A DNA stretch of 64,000 nucleotides from Unio delphinus (GCA_029339505.1 JAQISU010001235.1:32773315-32837314), one strand, 5' to 3'; shown: positions 46,973 through 59,772, counted from the stretch's first letter. Made by a program: numbers and translations. Notes: generated by a model not told the origin, from the letters alone.

Positions 46973-47389
46973 AATTCAGGGTTCATAGGGTCTTTGACAG
47001 TTTGGGGAAAATGAGGTAGCATTTTCAAGGCCTTGAAAGTTTGAGAAAATCGAGCAGATTACCCTGAGGTCTTTAAAAGTATTTGAAAATTTAAAGAAAC
47101 CCAAAGACTTTTAATTTCTTTTTATAATCACAAATACAATTGTCTAAGGTTGTTAGATTAGGATATAGTTAAGTTTTCATGGTTTCTTTCTTTTGATGAC
47201 CCATTCAGTTTCTTTCATTTCATCATTAAACAATATTGTAGTATTTTACATTCATTGTTTCTCATATAACATAACTTGTATGCAAAATGTTAGTGAAAAT
47301 AGGTTTGGGAAATCTACATTTGTGGTCTTTGAAAGTTTGGGAAAAGTCTTTGAATTTTTCATTCAGAATTCTGTATGAACCCTGAAATT
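46973..47389. mobile_element. MITE with ~16-bp inverted ends (AATTCAGGGTTCATA)
   Basis: AATTCAGGGTTCATA at 46973 and its near reverse complement TATGAACCCTGAAATT at 47374-47389 enclose about 415 bp. Inside, CTTTGACAGTTTGGGGAAAA (left) and GGTCTTTGAAAGTTTGGGAA (right) show related direct motifs. No transposase open frame is present; the 61-codon frame here is not similar to any known protein. Confidence 0.6.
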
Positions 47390-50278
47390 ATTGACCCATT
47401 TGCTAAACAGTTATTAAGGGATATTGACTCAACATTATGAAATGGATCACTCCTTTTCATACAGACTAATTCATCCACATACAGTTATAAGAATGAGTGA
47501 TCAGCATAATGAACTAAAACATGGGATTACTAAAACTGGATTGAAATGGAGATCAGAATGGCAATAGCAAAGCAGAATGTTGATTTTATATTTAAAATAA
47601 TTGAAGGAAAGTATTCATTTTCAAGAAAACTTTTGAATTATTGTTGTTTTTCTTTAGACAGATGTAGATAGGTGTACAGAATTTGAGGGGTCATAGCAAA
47701 ACTGTATAATCCAGATTTGTAGTTAGTATGGTGTTCAGTTTATTTTATAGTTGATAATGTATTTTGACATTAAACCATGTGAAGAAAATGTAAAGGTCTG
47801 CAAATATCAATTTTGTCATGTAATCTAAAAAGCATGCTTGTGCAGTTGCTGTTTCTCTTAGAGCTACATTGACTATTTAGATTTTCATTTGTCTGTTAAA
47901 GGATCAACAGGACAAAAATGTCTGGGATACAATATTTTTATATGAAGAACTTGTTTTAATTTATGAGTCAAATTTTCATCAATGTATATGTAAAGTTATG
48001 TGAACCAGCAATGTGTAAATTATAAATAATAATTTATATAAATTAATTATATTAAATTATTATATAAATGATTTACACTTCATTTTGTGTATGTAAAACA
48101 TTTCATTGGTAGTTTTATTTATGTCAGTTTGTGCAACAATGTACTGGAACTTTTTGAGTATTTTTCCAATTTTCTATTATTTTTTTTTATACATATAATG
48201 TGGTCATGATATTCAATCCCTACAAAGTAGCTTTAACATGAGATGGAACCTATTTTTCTGTGGTTTTAATCATTTAATTTATTTATCGATACTTCTATGT
48301 TAAATTCTCAAAAATCTCTAAAGTTCCGATTTATTGGGAATAAAGCTCACATAGTTAAGAAAAAAATGTCATGTTTTTTATGATTCTAATTTCTATCTGA
48401 ACAAAGTGTGTTGAATTTCTGGATTGCATTTCATTTTGAAGTATATGGCTTATGTCAGGGTAATTCACCTCATCCAATGTTACCCACTGATAAGTTAGTA
48501 TTTGATGAGGTTGATGGTAACATTCTTTATACAGCATTCAGGTGCATGAAAGATGTTCAAAGAAATTTTGAAGTAGGTTCATTAACAAAGTATAAACAGT
48601 TTTGCATCTTTGGGATGATTATTATTTATTGTATGGTTTGGATAAAACTAATACTGAATGAAATTTGAATAATGAAGTCCTTCTGTAGCACTCACTTGAT
48701 GTGCCCCCAAAATATATTTTTGGGGAAAGGTTGGGTCATTTATTTCTCTATATTCATTCTATTGTTAAAATGTTGATAAATTTGACTCGTAAAAGTTGTG
48801 GGTTTTTTGCTTGCTTTTTTTAAAGATTGCCCTTGCTATGTTGTTGAAATTGTTTTTAGTTGTATGCTATTAGTGCTAAGTTAGATTTTTGTATGATCCT
48901 TACTTACTAATTTTCTCCATGATAACTGTCAGTAATAAAATTGCATCAATGCAAGAAACAAAGAAATATATGGTCAGTAAAGTGTCTAATATATACAGGT
49001 TTCTACCTACATGTCAAGTTCAAGCATCAGTGCTTGTTCAGTTTGCAGTAGCATCATTTATATTTTGCAGGTTTAAAAAAATTAAATAGAAAAAAACCCT
49101 AATAAATATTCATCCATTTGTATTGCATATTGATTTAGTGGTGTTCATGTTTTGAGAGTCAGTCAACCAAGTGCTTGATTAAGGCCTTCTAGGGCCTTAA
49201 GTACTGACAGTCAACCAAGTGCTTGATTAAGGCCTTCTAGGGCCTTAAGTACTGAAATATTATGGTGCCCACCCCCGTTACAAAATTTGAAATGCAATAC
49301 AACAATATTAAAAGCGTAAATTATAGGAAAATACTAGTGTTGCTATCATTCCAAATCAAACAACTCATACATACTTATTGAAATGGTTCAGTTTTATCAT
49401 CAACAATAAATATGAATTTTATCTGGTGTCCTTGTTGGGCTGGTGCCTTAAGGACATGGTTAGTGTGCTTAACCAGTAATCTGGCACTGAGTCAATACTT
49501 AGTTTTGGTGAGCAAAAACCAAGTAAAGTTCCAATTATGTTTTTCTTCAGAATCTCCGATACTTGAATACACCTTATTGAGGTGAAGTCAAATATAATTG
49601 GGGATTAATTTTGCATTGCTCTTGGTTTACTAGCGATAGTATTCAGGGTTGAAGGTTTTCTAAAATACTGTTACATATTCGTAAGATTTTGATGAAATTA
49701 TATTTCTAAAACTTCTTCCCAAGATCAGTGTTAACTAGATGTACCGGTATATTTACAATTTATTAATTAGAGATATACAATACAGATTTCCATGCACATA
49801 TTGTTGAAGTGGAACACATCTCTTTTCTGTTTGTTGCTTCAATATTTATTTTTTGGTAAACATAAGTTTATTTTATTTTCAATATTCAACTGGAACAATG
49901 ATGATGACATACAAAATGTTAAGGTTTTGATGGCATAAAGTTGTTTATGTCAAGCAGATTTTTAAAACTAAAGTTTTCATATTGTATTAAATCAGTACAT
50001 TTTTTTCTGACATGTTTTTAAAACCAGGTTAAAACTGCTGACTATATCTGTTTATTATAATGTTAATGCCTTAAATTAGGCTGAGAAGGGATAAGCTTTT
50101 TCAGTTACCTGGTAACTCACTTGTGTATTACATTGAAGGTATTTTGATATGGTCTTCACTTTAAATATATTCATGTTTTCTTGTGAAGTTAATAAATAAT
50201 AAATGTTTATGTTAGATATGTTAATGGCTATTCCAATTAAACATACATGGCATCTAAGGAAGGCAGATTTTATACAAA
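47390..50278. other. intergenic; 48-bp tandem duplication at 49160-49255
   Basis: The duplication consists of two adjacent 48-bp copies starting CAGTCAACCAAGTGCTTGAT, each with the internal palindrome AAGGCCTTCTAGGGCCTT. Elsewhere the region is AT-rich, without recognisable genes. Confidence 0.7.
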
Positions 50279-50459
50279 TACAGTAGAACCTGTCTCGAAA
50301 GACCACCCTTTCTGCCATAAAATAATGGTTTCTTAAGACTGGTGGTCTCTCATAACCGGTCACAATACTTTATAATCATTAAGTTCTTGCTTTAAGAATA
50401 TGGTATCGCAAGACAGGTGGTCTCACATAGAAGTGGTCTTTCAAGACAGGTTTCAAAGT
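50279..50459. mobile_element. TIR MITE, ACAGTAGAACCTGTCT family
   Basis: Left end ACAGTAGAACCTGTCTCGAA, right end GGTCTTTCAAGACAGGTTTC. Internal GGTGGTCTCTCATAACCGGT and ACAGGTGGTCTCACATAGAA. Closely parallels 54362-54540. Confidence 0.75.
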
Positions 50460-51689
50460 ATATTGCCAAGGTACTCTGCTTACTCCTTGAATTTGTGTGA
50501 AAATGATTCCAAATTCTAAATTACATCTATCAGTGTCTAATCCACATGGAATCTGCCTTCCATGGCTTCCAAGTATGTTTTCCTGGAATAGGTCTCAATG
50601 GATCTCAATATAGATATATAGGTATTTATGTGCAATGTAATTTCTTGTTTATCTGTAAATATGTTATGGAATAATTTGTACACCCATCTCCAGTTTGTGA
50701 TAAATGCTGAAAATTCACTGCCATATTTACCATGTATTGCATACATCCAGCTACAACATGATCCAAATAAGACCTGGGTCTTATCTTGGTCTTAGCTAAT
50801 GGCTTAAAATACTAGAGAGAACATCCTGCAGGCTTGAGTATGATGAATAAATCTATTAGCCCTCTGGTATTTTATTACCGTAAGAGCTACTTGTTGAGTA
50901 GGGAAGCAATTGGTTACTGTACTGACACCCAGTGGAAAAGATATTTTCTCCAATTGCCTTGACACTAACTAACTTACTTGTATGCCATAAAACACAAAAC
51001 ACCAAAATCCAAATGAAGAATTGACATTGATCTATTGGCTTTCTTTGCAGTGGCTGATCAGAGTTAATGCTGTTCACAGCTGTATACACAAGAAAGAAAC
51101 AAAAATTCTTATCTGTACCTTTTAACATCAGTTTTTCTGGTCTCATTTTTATACAACATCTCAACTTGTGGCATATTTGCAACTCCAACAAATGCCCTCT
51201 GTGAATTGTTGATGCAATGAAATTCATGACCAGTATTTGGTGTATTGGCTTTAGATGCTGTACATGGCTAATTTTAACACAATTTTTTTCTCTGTTGCTC
51301 TTTTATATTTAAAATAACATTTTTTAAATTTTTTTTTATTATCCATTCATCTGTTTATTCTTACCCATAGACTTGTTTATATGATTGTAGAAAAAAACAC
51401 TTTGACAAATGTAAAATACACAAAGTTATCGGCATATATTTAGATGATGTGAGTTGATTATTGTGCCATTTAAGCTTTTTTTCAAAGTTTGTGCTTGCTT
51501 TCTTTTGGATTCAATATATTTTTTAGGCAAACCTTGTAAGCATTATTAAGCACATGGTAGTAAGATAGAATATAATTTGCATTTGTACTTATTTAATGAC
51601 TTTATTAGACTTTATGCCAGTTTGAACAATTTTCAAAATGTTTACAAGTTTAAATTATTTTATGCTTAGGTTCTTAGTTTGCTGCAGGG
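50460..51689. other. intergenic, no feature recognised
   Basis: Small frames on the - strand (50537-50746, 50856-51227) show no recognised domain. Confidence 0.55.
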
Positions 51690-52235
51690 CATAACTGTAT
51701 CACAAACACCAAACTAACTGGGCATAACTGAATAAAAAAAAATAAACTAATTGGGCATAACTGTATCACAAAAACTAAACTAATTGGGCATAACTGTATC
51801 ACAAACACCAAACTAATTGGGCATAACTGTATCACAAACACCAAACTAATTGGGCATAATTGTATCACAAAAACTAAACTAATTGGGCATAACTGTATCA
51901 CAAACACCAAACTAATTGGGCATAACTTTATCAAAAAAACTAAACTAATTGGGCATAACTGTATCACAAAAACTAAACTAATTGGGCATAACTGTATCAC
52001 AAACACCAAACTAAATGGGCATAACTGTATCACAATAACCAAACTAATTGGGCATAACTAGCACAAACACCAAACTAATTGGGCATAACTGTATAACAAA
52101 CATCAAACTTGTATCACAGACACCAAACATGTGGTGCATACATGTATCACAAACATCAAACTAATTGTAGTATAAATGTATCACAATCACCAAATTTGAG
52201 GGGTATACGTTTATCACAAACACCAAACTAGTTGT
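51690..52235. repeat. 33-bp minisatellite, ~16 units
   Basis: Units of AACTAATTGGGCATAACTGT ATCACAAACACCA, regular at 51700-52085 and degraded to 52235. Since 33 is a multiple of three, the - strand stays open for 122 codons and would encode an 11-residue repeat (FVIQLCPISLV). This follows from the repeat; no gene is supported. Confidence 0.95.
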
Positions 52236-53125
52236 AGTTGTAAGCATAGTTATTTAGAAAATCTGGTCAATATTCTCAAAATATTCACACATGGTGCCCA
52301 CATATTTGCTCTTTGGATAACAAATATTTATTATACTTGTAAGCACATTGGCCTTTTGAATGTTAGGGCCATGTATTTTTTGTTTTAAAATCAGGAAAAT
52401 CTGTGATGATGATGATGGGAAAATGCATTGTTGAATACTGATGACACTTTTTCTTGTAAAGTTTTTCATTACATGGAAGTAAGATAAAATAAATGTTTAA
52501 AAAAAGTACACCATTTCTCTGCTGATCATTTTTGTCTTGTACTAGATTGTGCAGTGTATTATTGGAGGTTAGACTAGTTACCTCTTTTCGAAGGTTTTGT
52601 TCATGAACCTGACTTCAGGAACAGGAAGGTTCATGATATCAGATTTATGCATGTACATGTTCAGTTTATATTTTTGAGACCTTTTATAAAACAGGTTGTT
52701 TTATGCACCTCTGTATTTATATCAGACGTAATAAACTACAGCAGTTAATGATGGCTGCATCACAAACAGCCTAGCTCATTACAGCTAGCTTGGCAGGGCT
52801 TTAGAGAGAGAAACTTGCATTGGGGAAACAAGGCTAGAACAGGATGGATATTTTGAGGCCATAACTCCTCATAATTTATGACACAGAATTTTTGAAAGTG
52901 TGTGTTTGGTTCCTGAAGGATTGTTGCAGTTCAGCCAAATGTTTGCAATTACAGTTTTATATCAGCACGAACATAATTTCACCTTTAACTTTGGTTTCTG
53001 CAGCATTGCTTTACTAAAGATTCTTCAGTTTCAAATAAATTTTGTACCAACTTTTATACTTAATTAAAGCTTGAAAGAGCTTGATTCCTGGTGTTCTATG
53101 GCATCATTTATAATAGTTAAGGGGA
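52236..53125. other. intergenic, no feature recognised
   Basis: AT-rich; no repeat of the main families and no coding signal. Confidence 0.6.
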
Positions 53126-53340
53126 CTGCTTTGATGGTCTAGTGGTTAGAGCGTTCGCCGCGGAAGCAGGATGTCATGGATTCGATCATTTCGCTTGGTG
53201 CTCAGCATTAAGAGGTTAGTGTTAGGACTGGTTGGCCTGGATAATGTGACTGGGTGGGACATCATGCTACATGTCTGTGACATGATATGACTGATTTTTT
53301 TTTAAAGCTACATTAAAAATTCTAGTCACACACACACATG
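53126..53340 (+). mobile_element. tRNA-derived SINE, family A (internally deleted)
   Basis: A well-preserved head GATGGTCTAGTGGTTAGAGC is followed by a changed B box (GGATTCGATCATT). Two internal blocks present in other copies are missing. The tail is TAAAAATTCTAGTCACACACA. Confidence 0.8.
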
Positions 53341-53454
53341 CGCAATAGTTCTGGCTGCTCCTAGTCAGTTCTCCTAACTTTCATTTTTTCTGTATTATTT
53401 CACCAACAATTGTAGCTCAACACTCATTTCTTGAAAGAATTTACATTCCAGATT

Positions 53455-53797
53455 TCGACAACTCCAGTGGCCAAATTGATTAGAGTGTCAGTCTCAGATG
53501 TTGGATGTCACAGGTTCAAACCTGGCTGAGTCTTTTCAAAGACATGTTAAAAATGATACTAACAGCTATCTTACTTGGCACTCATCATTAAGAGGTTTGT
53601 GTTAAGACTGGTTGGCTGGTCTCAGGATAATGTGACTGGGTGGAACATGATGGTACATGTCTGCGGCATGATGCCCCAGTGCCTGACCTCATTATAAACT
53701 GCCTTGCAGCAGTCATCATAGTGATATGACTGAAAAATTGTTAAAGCTATGTTAAAAATCCAAATCACAAAGACACACAGACACACACACACACAAT
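53455..53797 (+). mobile_element. tRNA-derived SINE, family A (full length)
   Basis: Head CCAGTGGCCAAATTGATTAG, B box AGGTTCAAACCTGGC, AAGACATGTTAAAAATGATA, AAGAGGTTTGTGTTAAGACT, ACTGGGTGGAACATGATGG, ATCATAGTGATATGACTG, and a (CA)n tail to 53797. Lies 115 bp after another copy in the same orientation. Confidence 0.85.
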
Positions 53798-54040
53798 TTT
53801 TTAAAATTGCATAATGAGAACTCTATTTAAAAGTTACTAAACCATAGTAAAATAGCATAGCAGTTCAAAATCACATTACATCTTACTGCTGTTCTAAGAA
53901 TAATAATAACCATTAGGTTTTTGCTCCTGGCCAGAATATCAGGTCAAATGAGATAATACCACTTATTAGTGAAATATATTTTTTGCTTTAGGCTGTCACA
54001 AAAATCAGTATTGACTATGTAGGTCTGTTGTTGTGTTCTT

Positions 54041-54268
54041 GTTGTAGGGTTTAATGCCATTTTTCAGCACACGATAGGCTATACATGGCAGCCAGTATTA
54101 TTGGTGGAGCAAGAACCCGGGAAACCCCCCGGAAAGAACCACTAGAAGCTACTGGCAAGCTTTCTCACATGCCCACATTGGCCGAATCTTAGACTCGAAC
54201 CCATGCAGATAGGTGAGATGCAGTGATCAGTAACAGAGAGCGCTTTAGACCACTCGGGGCCCCTGTAG
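54041..54268 (-). mobile_element. tRNA-derived SINE, family B
   Basis: - strand: A-box head GGGGCCCCGAGTGGTCTAAA at the right, B box GGGTTCGAGTCTAAGATTCG, body with GTGAGAAAGCTTGCCAGTAG and GCCATGTATAGCCTATCG, end AAAATGGCATTAAACCC. Confidence 0.8.
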
Positions 54269-54361
54269 GGTCTGTAACAGTTAGCATCATTTTATTCATT
54301 AGGGTCTGTACCAAAACTGGAATGTTGTATTTTGGGTAATTTGCAGAAAATATATATTTTG

Positions 54362-54540
54362 TACAGTAGAACCTGTCTTGAAAGACCACCCCTTCTGCCC
54401 CAAAAAATGGTGTCTCAAGACAGGTGGTCTCTCATAGCATGTCATAACTATATAATGAATACATCTGTGCATGAAGATTCTGGTCTCTCAAAACAGGTGG
54501 TCTCATAGCAGTGGTCTCTCAAGACAGTTTTACTTTTCTA
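54362..54540. mobile_element. TIR MITE, ACAGTAGAACCTGTCT family
   Basis: Left end TACAGTAGAACCTGTCTTGA, right end GTGGTCTCTCAAGACAGTTT. Internal motifs ACAGGTGGTCTCTCATAGCA and GGTCTCTCAAAACAGGTGGT. Third member of the family at 14242 and 50279. Confidence 0.75.
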
Positions 54541-54889
54541 CATGTGAGTCTTTCTTCTAGTTCAAAAATATACTGCACAAGGTCATGAGTGAGAATTGGT
54601 CTTATCCCCACTTTTTCTGTGACACAGCCGCTTTGAAATCATACTTACATGAAACAGTTGTGGTTGTTGAGTACCAGTAAGAGAACATGTGGTCAAGAAC
54701 ACAGTAACTGTTATATGTAAAAGATGTCCTTCAGAACATGCTTCATTATCAACAGGACAATACTGGTAATTTTTGCTCTACTGACCATCAACCAGAAGAA
54801 CTTGTGGGATGATCTACTGTCCATTGTTTATAAACCTTTATCCATCATCAATTTATTATTGTTACTCTTCTTCAACTGATTTTAAGATT

Positions 54890-55345
54890 GTCAGGAACCA
54901 TACCATAAATATTCATTTCAAAGTCTGGTTGGTACTAAAAGAAAAATGTTGTTGCTTGGCAGCCACAGTGACTATCTTGAAATTCTTATTAGTACTACTC
55001 TTGAATTCATGGTTATATGAACACGGAGTTCTCATAAAAAGACTAAAATAATGTTTTGTGGAACGTAAATGAAAATAGTACTGATTCGACATCTAATATG
55101 GGAATCTCAGCAGCTATCTTGAAAATTGTGCAGTTGCATCTCTTCTTGAACAGAAAATCGTGTAAAAAAAATATTCTGAACAAAAGACTTCCTATGATGT
55201 CTTGTTGGTCTTTAATGAAAACTGTGCTGGACTGAAATTTTGAAAATATTGTTATTGCAGCTCATTCTATACAAAAAGGAGATAGAGTTTGTACCAGAAG
55301 GCCAACTTTGATGTCTAGTTGGTCCTAAATGAAAATGGTGCAGAT
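54890..55345. repeat. degenerate tandem repeat, ~110-150-bp units
   Basis: Recurring phrase order: GTTGGT.(C)TAAATGAAAA or GTTGGTACTAAAAGAAAAA, TG.TGC, CTATCTTGAAA, then GA(T)GTCT.GTTGG. About three to four diverged copies are visible. Confidence 0.45.
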
Positions 55346-55489
55346 CTGACCACAAAAAAGGTCTAATATGTTGCAGTGTATTGGGATGTGTAGGTACAGA
55401 AGAACGTAGTAACATATACACCCCACTTATCATGCATTGATTGGCTATGCTCATATGGATGTCCAATTTGTTGTCTCTGGACAGTCCAA

Positions 55490-58400
55490 GTGTGGGACTT
55501 CATAGAAATTTGCCATATATATAAAGAGAGAAAGAAGGGCCCCTCTTCCTTCAAATCAAAACTAGGACACCCCCTTCATTATCAGAAGGGGTCTGGATCT
55601 CTTCACACATTGTGGAAGTCAGCTAACCTGCGGGATAGGAATGTAATACTGTGTTTTGGAACTCTTGCAGAAGCTCATGATCCATGGCTGGTGATGCTGG
55701 TGAGGGGTCAATCCATGACTTAGATATGAAAAATGCCTGAAAATGAATTGTGCCGTGCAGTTTCAGGCTTTCAACACCCTCTCAAGGTCAGTGTCCCAGT
55801 GACAGATATGCAAAATGCTTGCCTAAAAGGGAAGAGCTGTGATCTTGCTCTATTAGATGATAAGATCTCAAGTGGGTTCATCAGTCAGATCTTCATAGTC
55901 AGCAGGCCCCACTCCTTGGACTTTCCTGGGTTTTGCTTGCTGGTTTTGGGATAGGGATATCGTCAACCTCCTCACGTACCCAGTTTACCAATTGATCCTT
56001 ATATAGATAGGGTGTCGAGATGTAGGCTATGGATGGGGATTGAATCAGCATATCCTATTCCCCATGTTCACATTATAATTTCGACGGGATGTGAGGATGT
56101 CCCTTACTGGGAAGTACGTCTTCCTTGACCCCCATGACTTCATGTAGTCTCCGCCTTGGATTCAAGGTAAGACAGACATGACATGCCATGAACATGTTAC
56201 CTCTGGATTTGTCAAAGAAAATCAACTTGTAGACATTGGAGAGTAACGTCCGTACTCAAGTTACATTCGTCTGGCATGCCTATTTGCTTTGGCGGCATCC
56301 TTTAGTCTATTGATGTAGGGGCCGTTGTTTACATGGGCCTTTGAGCGTTTGCTAGACGGTATCAATGCGCTCTTGGCAGAGCCTCCTCACGTTGGAGACG
56401 TCTAAGGTCTTGCTGGACCATAGCAAGAAGCTTCTTATTACTGCATCTCTTGAGACGTATAAACTCTTCGTGGATTTTATTACTTCATTAGCGTCACTTG
56501 TTTCGAAGGATACCCATCTTGACAGCGACAATAGGCTCGTTGAAACCGACCATTATCTCCACGTGGGACATGCTCTTAAGATCTTCCGACGCAACCTCAA
56601 AAAGTCTCTCAGCCATCCTCCATTCAAAGCTGCCACCCGTCTGTTGTACGCCTGGCAAGGTGATTAGAGACCCATGGAAAGTCTTCGGACTCCTAACAAA
56701 GGAAAAGTGGGTGGGACTTAGGAAGTGACACCCTCCTGAAGCTTTGTCTTAATATCAGCATCCCATTACGATTTCGTGTAGCACACATATTATGTGATTT
56801 GGTTGGACATCACATATGACATGTGTTCCCCTTCCTCTTTAAAGAATGGATACCGTTTTTAGTTTTGGGATCATACTCTCCTAACAATGACGTCCATCTT
56901 CTTTGACTGATCCAAACTTATTTAGTTAAGGGGAGGTACACGCCCTTTTGCTTTAGGGCTCAGCAGAGAGGGTGGAAAATGATTGAATTCATGGTTTCAA
57001 TTTTGGAATCTTTTTGGTGTCGAATAAGGTGGAAATTTTCGAATCATAATTGAGCTCTCTGCCTTAACATATTAGTACGGGAAGATATTCAAGATGCCGA
57101 CGACTGCCTCGGTCAGGAACTCCTTAACTTTTTAAGGTCCTCGGATTAAGCGAACTCCATTGATCTTCAGGATGCGTACTTAGCATCTACGTCTTCCCGC
57201 TACACACAAAATTCTTCGCGGTTTCGTTTCGACAAGGAGGTATTTAAACTTAGATATATTTCAGTCGTCCTCGTCTCATCCCTCAGAACCTTTACCAGAG
57301 AGAGAACGGTAGTATAAGCCCAACCAAGGTCTTTAGAGACCCCCAATCCTAAAAGCTATTTTATCCCCAACTTGATGATGTCGATTCTCATCCCTTCTCT
57401 GGGCTTCGTATATATTGGATAAATTTCCTCATCCGATTTGGGAGGATTCGTTTTCCTCCAGACAAGATCGACCAAATTATGTTCCTTATAACGGAACTTG
57501 ACAAAATCCTTGCCGTTCTCATTTATGAGAGATACTGTAAAATCGGCTGAACAAATTTTGGCATTAGAGAAACTTTAGTTGCACCTGCTATTTGCAAACT
57601 GGAGACCGCACAAGAACCCACTAATAGCTCATGTCCTTCTAGGATCCGACTTTGCCACCAGCTGTGTTGTTGTCTAATTGAGTCTGGGCCGATGTCTGAC
57701 CGGAATCGGAATGGGGTGGTCACCTGGAGCCAAAGGGGACAGTTCTTTAGGAATTTTTATCTCGAGAAGAAGCCACTCTATAGAACATTAAATTTCACTG
57801 ACAATGTTCCTAGCTATCGAGGGGTATGTCAAACTCATAAGATGTGGCTGTGTTATGGCATGTCAGTATTAGTGTACCAATGGCGTAAGAGAGAAAGGAC
57901 CACGTGGTCACCTTTTCTCCTCTGATGGACATTATTCAAAGAGAAATTAAGTTTCTGGCGGAAGGTCTATCCAGACGGAGAATTGTGTGATGATCAAAGA
58001 ATGGTCTTTGCACAAGTCAGTAGCAAGGCCGCTTTTAAAAACTTGAGACGCTGCCTGCTTCTCGAGGTTGATTAACATAATAGTTCTTTATGCCTCTTTG
58101 TTAACATATCAGATAATCTGGTCGGTGGATGCTTTTAGTATATATTAGGATAGTGTATAAGCAAAAGATTTTCCGACTTATGCATGTGTCCACCAAATCA
58201 AAATCGCGACTTCTTGTCTCATCGTAGTATCCCCTACGGTCGTGTTTCAACGACCTACTGGACCTGTTGGTAAACTAACTCAGGATATTACCACAGAGAG
58301 TCTCTCCTCAACAGCATGTAGTTTCTGCACCTTCAAGCTTGGTAAGCGAGCGATCCGTCTGGACAAGTTTTCGTATAAGGTTGCCAGCTATTGTCAAGGT

Positions 58401-59115
58401 TAGAAGGCAAACCACTTCCAAAATTTCCAATGCAAAGCGGAGAATAGTTTCTAATTGGCCTTGAAGGAAACGCGTTCATCCCTGTTTAAATGCAGTTGAA
58501 GATTTTCTTTTCTTTTTCGAGGAACGATAATGTTCCATGTTAATTATTTTGTGCTATAGGAGAGAGCTTTCTAACACTCTCAAGTTCTCTAGGGATTTTG
58601 TTATGGGATCAGACACTCTTCCTTCTAATTTCATTAGGTATTTTTAGCTTAATATAAGAGTATCTATCCAACTAATGCATCGATGGATTATTCATGTAAA
58701 TATGATTCGGGTTTTCCTCTTCGCCATTCTTGGTATTTGGCTTCAGATCCTATTGAGATTAATAATTTTATTCCTATCTGTGCTGAGGATGATCAATATA
58801 AGCTTTTTTGCCCCATCAGAATTTTAAGCTGGGTGCTTTCGTTTACTCTGAAAGAAAAACAAAGAGAGATTATCATTCCTTCACTTAGAGAGACATTTCT
58901 TTGATGAGAATTTGAGGTCTACGAAGTTACGGCTGTTCCTACATCTTGGTTATGGTGCTATGGGTGATACTAAGGGTATCACCTGGTGATCTCACTACTT
59001 TATCTACCTTTACCCTCCGATCTTTGGTCCAGAAGAGCAAATCCAGTTTTTGTTCGGTCCTATCGTGACGGTCCGGTGCAGCATCTCGTCCAACCTTCTA
59101 ACAACCTACTGCAGT
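55490..59115 (+). pseudogene. DIRS-like tyrosine-recombinase retroelement remnant (RT, RNase H, YR)
   Basis: Several conserved pol motifs lie in order on the + strand, in different frames. RT: GFISQIFIV (55874-55900, weak), SIDLQDAY with the first catalytic Asp and RFRFDKEVF downstream (57156-57240), then RFPPDKIDQI (57449-57478). RNase H end: FLAEGLSRRR (57952-57981) and EWSLHKSV (57999-). Recombinase: KLFCPIRILSWVL (58800-58838) and the terminal FGPIV (59053-59067). RT, RNase H and YR without an integrase is the DIRS layout. The catalytic YLDD-type box is not clear. Stops and frameshifts break every domain. The 1.3-kb gap between GFISQIF and SIDLQDAY, normally about 150 bp, implies an insertion or two joined copies. 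Family recognised from memory of motifs, no alignment. Confidence 0.65.
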
Positions 59116-59447
59116 GAATAAATCTACCATAAGAGTAAAAGGAATATGTTATTATACCAGTTTTTTGGAGGGTGGGTGGGGTATATATTAATTTTAACTA
59201 TGCAGTGCGTGTCTGGTTATATTGCAAAGATTCCCTCTTCCCACCACGCTCTGATATTCTGTACTCGAGGTTTGAGTTATAAGAGACAAATATTCTGTAT
59301 CTTGACCATCACTACAGATTCTGGGAATTAATTAGCATGGATTGGGGTGGGGGTGGGGGCTAAGAGTTTAGGAAACGGAAAGCAATGAAGTAGTAATAGG
59401 TAGGTATTACATAATTAAAATAGTTTTACCACCTATCCACTCACCCG
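59116..59447. other. possible 3' non-coding end of the DIRS-like element
   Basis: Less AT-rich than the flanks, with a G-rich GGGGTGGGGGTGGGGGC run near 59344. No inverted match to the left side of the element was found by eye, so the element's terminal repeats are not defined. Confidence 0.35.
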
Positions 59448-59772
59448 TACCGCTCAGGTGGCCTAATGGTTAAAGCGGCGGCCGAGGAAGCGGGTGATCG
59501 TGGGTTCAATCCCCGGCCGAGTCATAGCAAAGACTTACAAAGATGGTACTAACTGCTGCCTCGCTTGGAGCTCATCATTAAGAGGTTAGTGTTAGGACTG
59601 GTCAGCCTGGTGTCATGATAATGTGACTGGGTGGGACATGATGCTACATGTCTGCGGCATGATGCCCCAGTGCTAGACATCACTATAAACTGCCTTACCT
59701 CATACATCGTAACGATATGACTGAACAATTGTTACAGCTACCTTAAAAATCCTAATCAAACAAAAAAAAACC
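59448..59772 (+). mobile_element. tRNA-derived SINE, family A (best-preserved head)
   Basis: A box in GGTGGCCTAATGGTTAAAGC (59457-59477) and B box GGGTTCAATCCCCGGCC (about 59501) at tRNA-like spacing. The full body follows: AAGAGGTTAGTGTTAGGACT, ACTGGGTGGGACATGATGC, ACATGTCTGCGGCATGATGC, ACTATAAACTGCCTTAC, tail TTAAAAATCCTAATC. Good reference copy for the family. Confidence 0.9.

Noticed and set aside
51674..52042. 122-codon repetitive - strand frame as a gene
   Set aside because: Arises from a 33-bp minisatellite whose period is a multiple of three; no start context or domain.
59448..59530. Genuine tRNA gene
   Set aside because: A and B boxes are present, but the sequence does not close into an acceptor stem and is followed by the conserved SINE body found in seven other copies.
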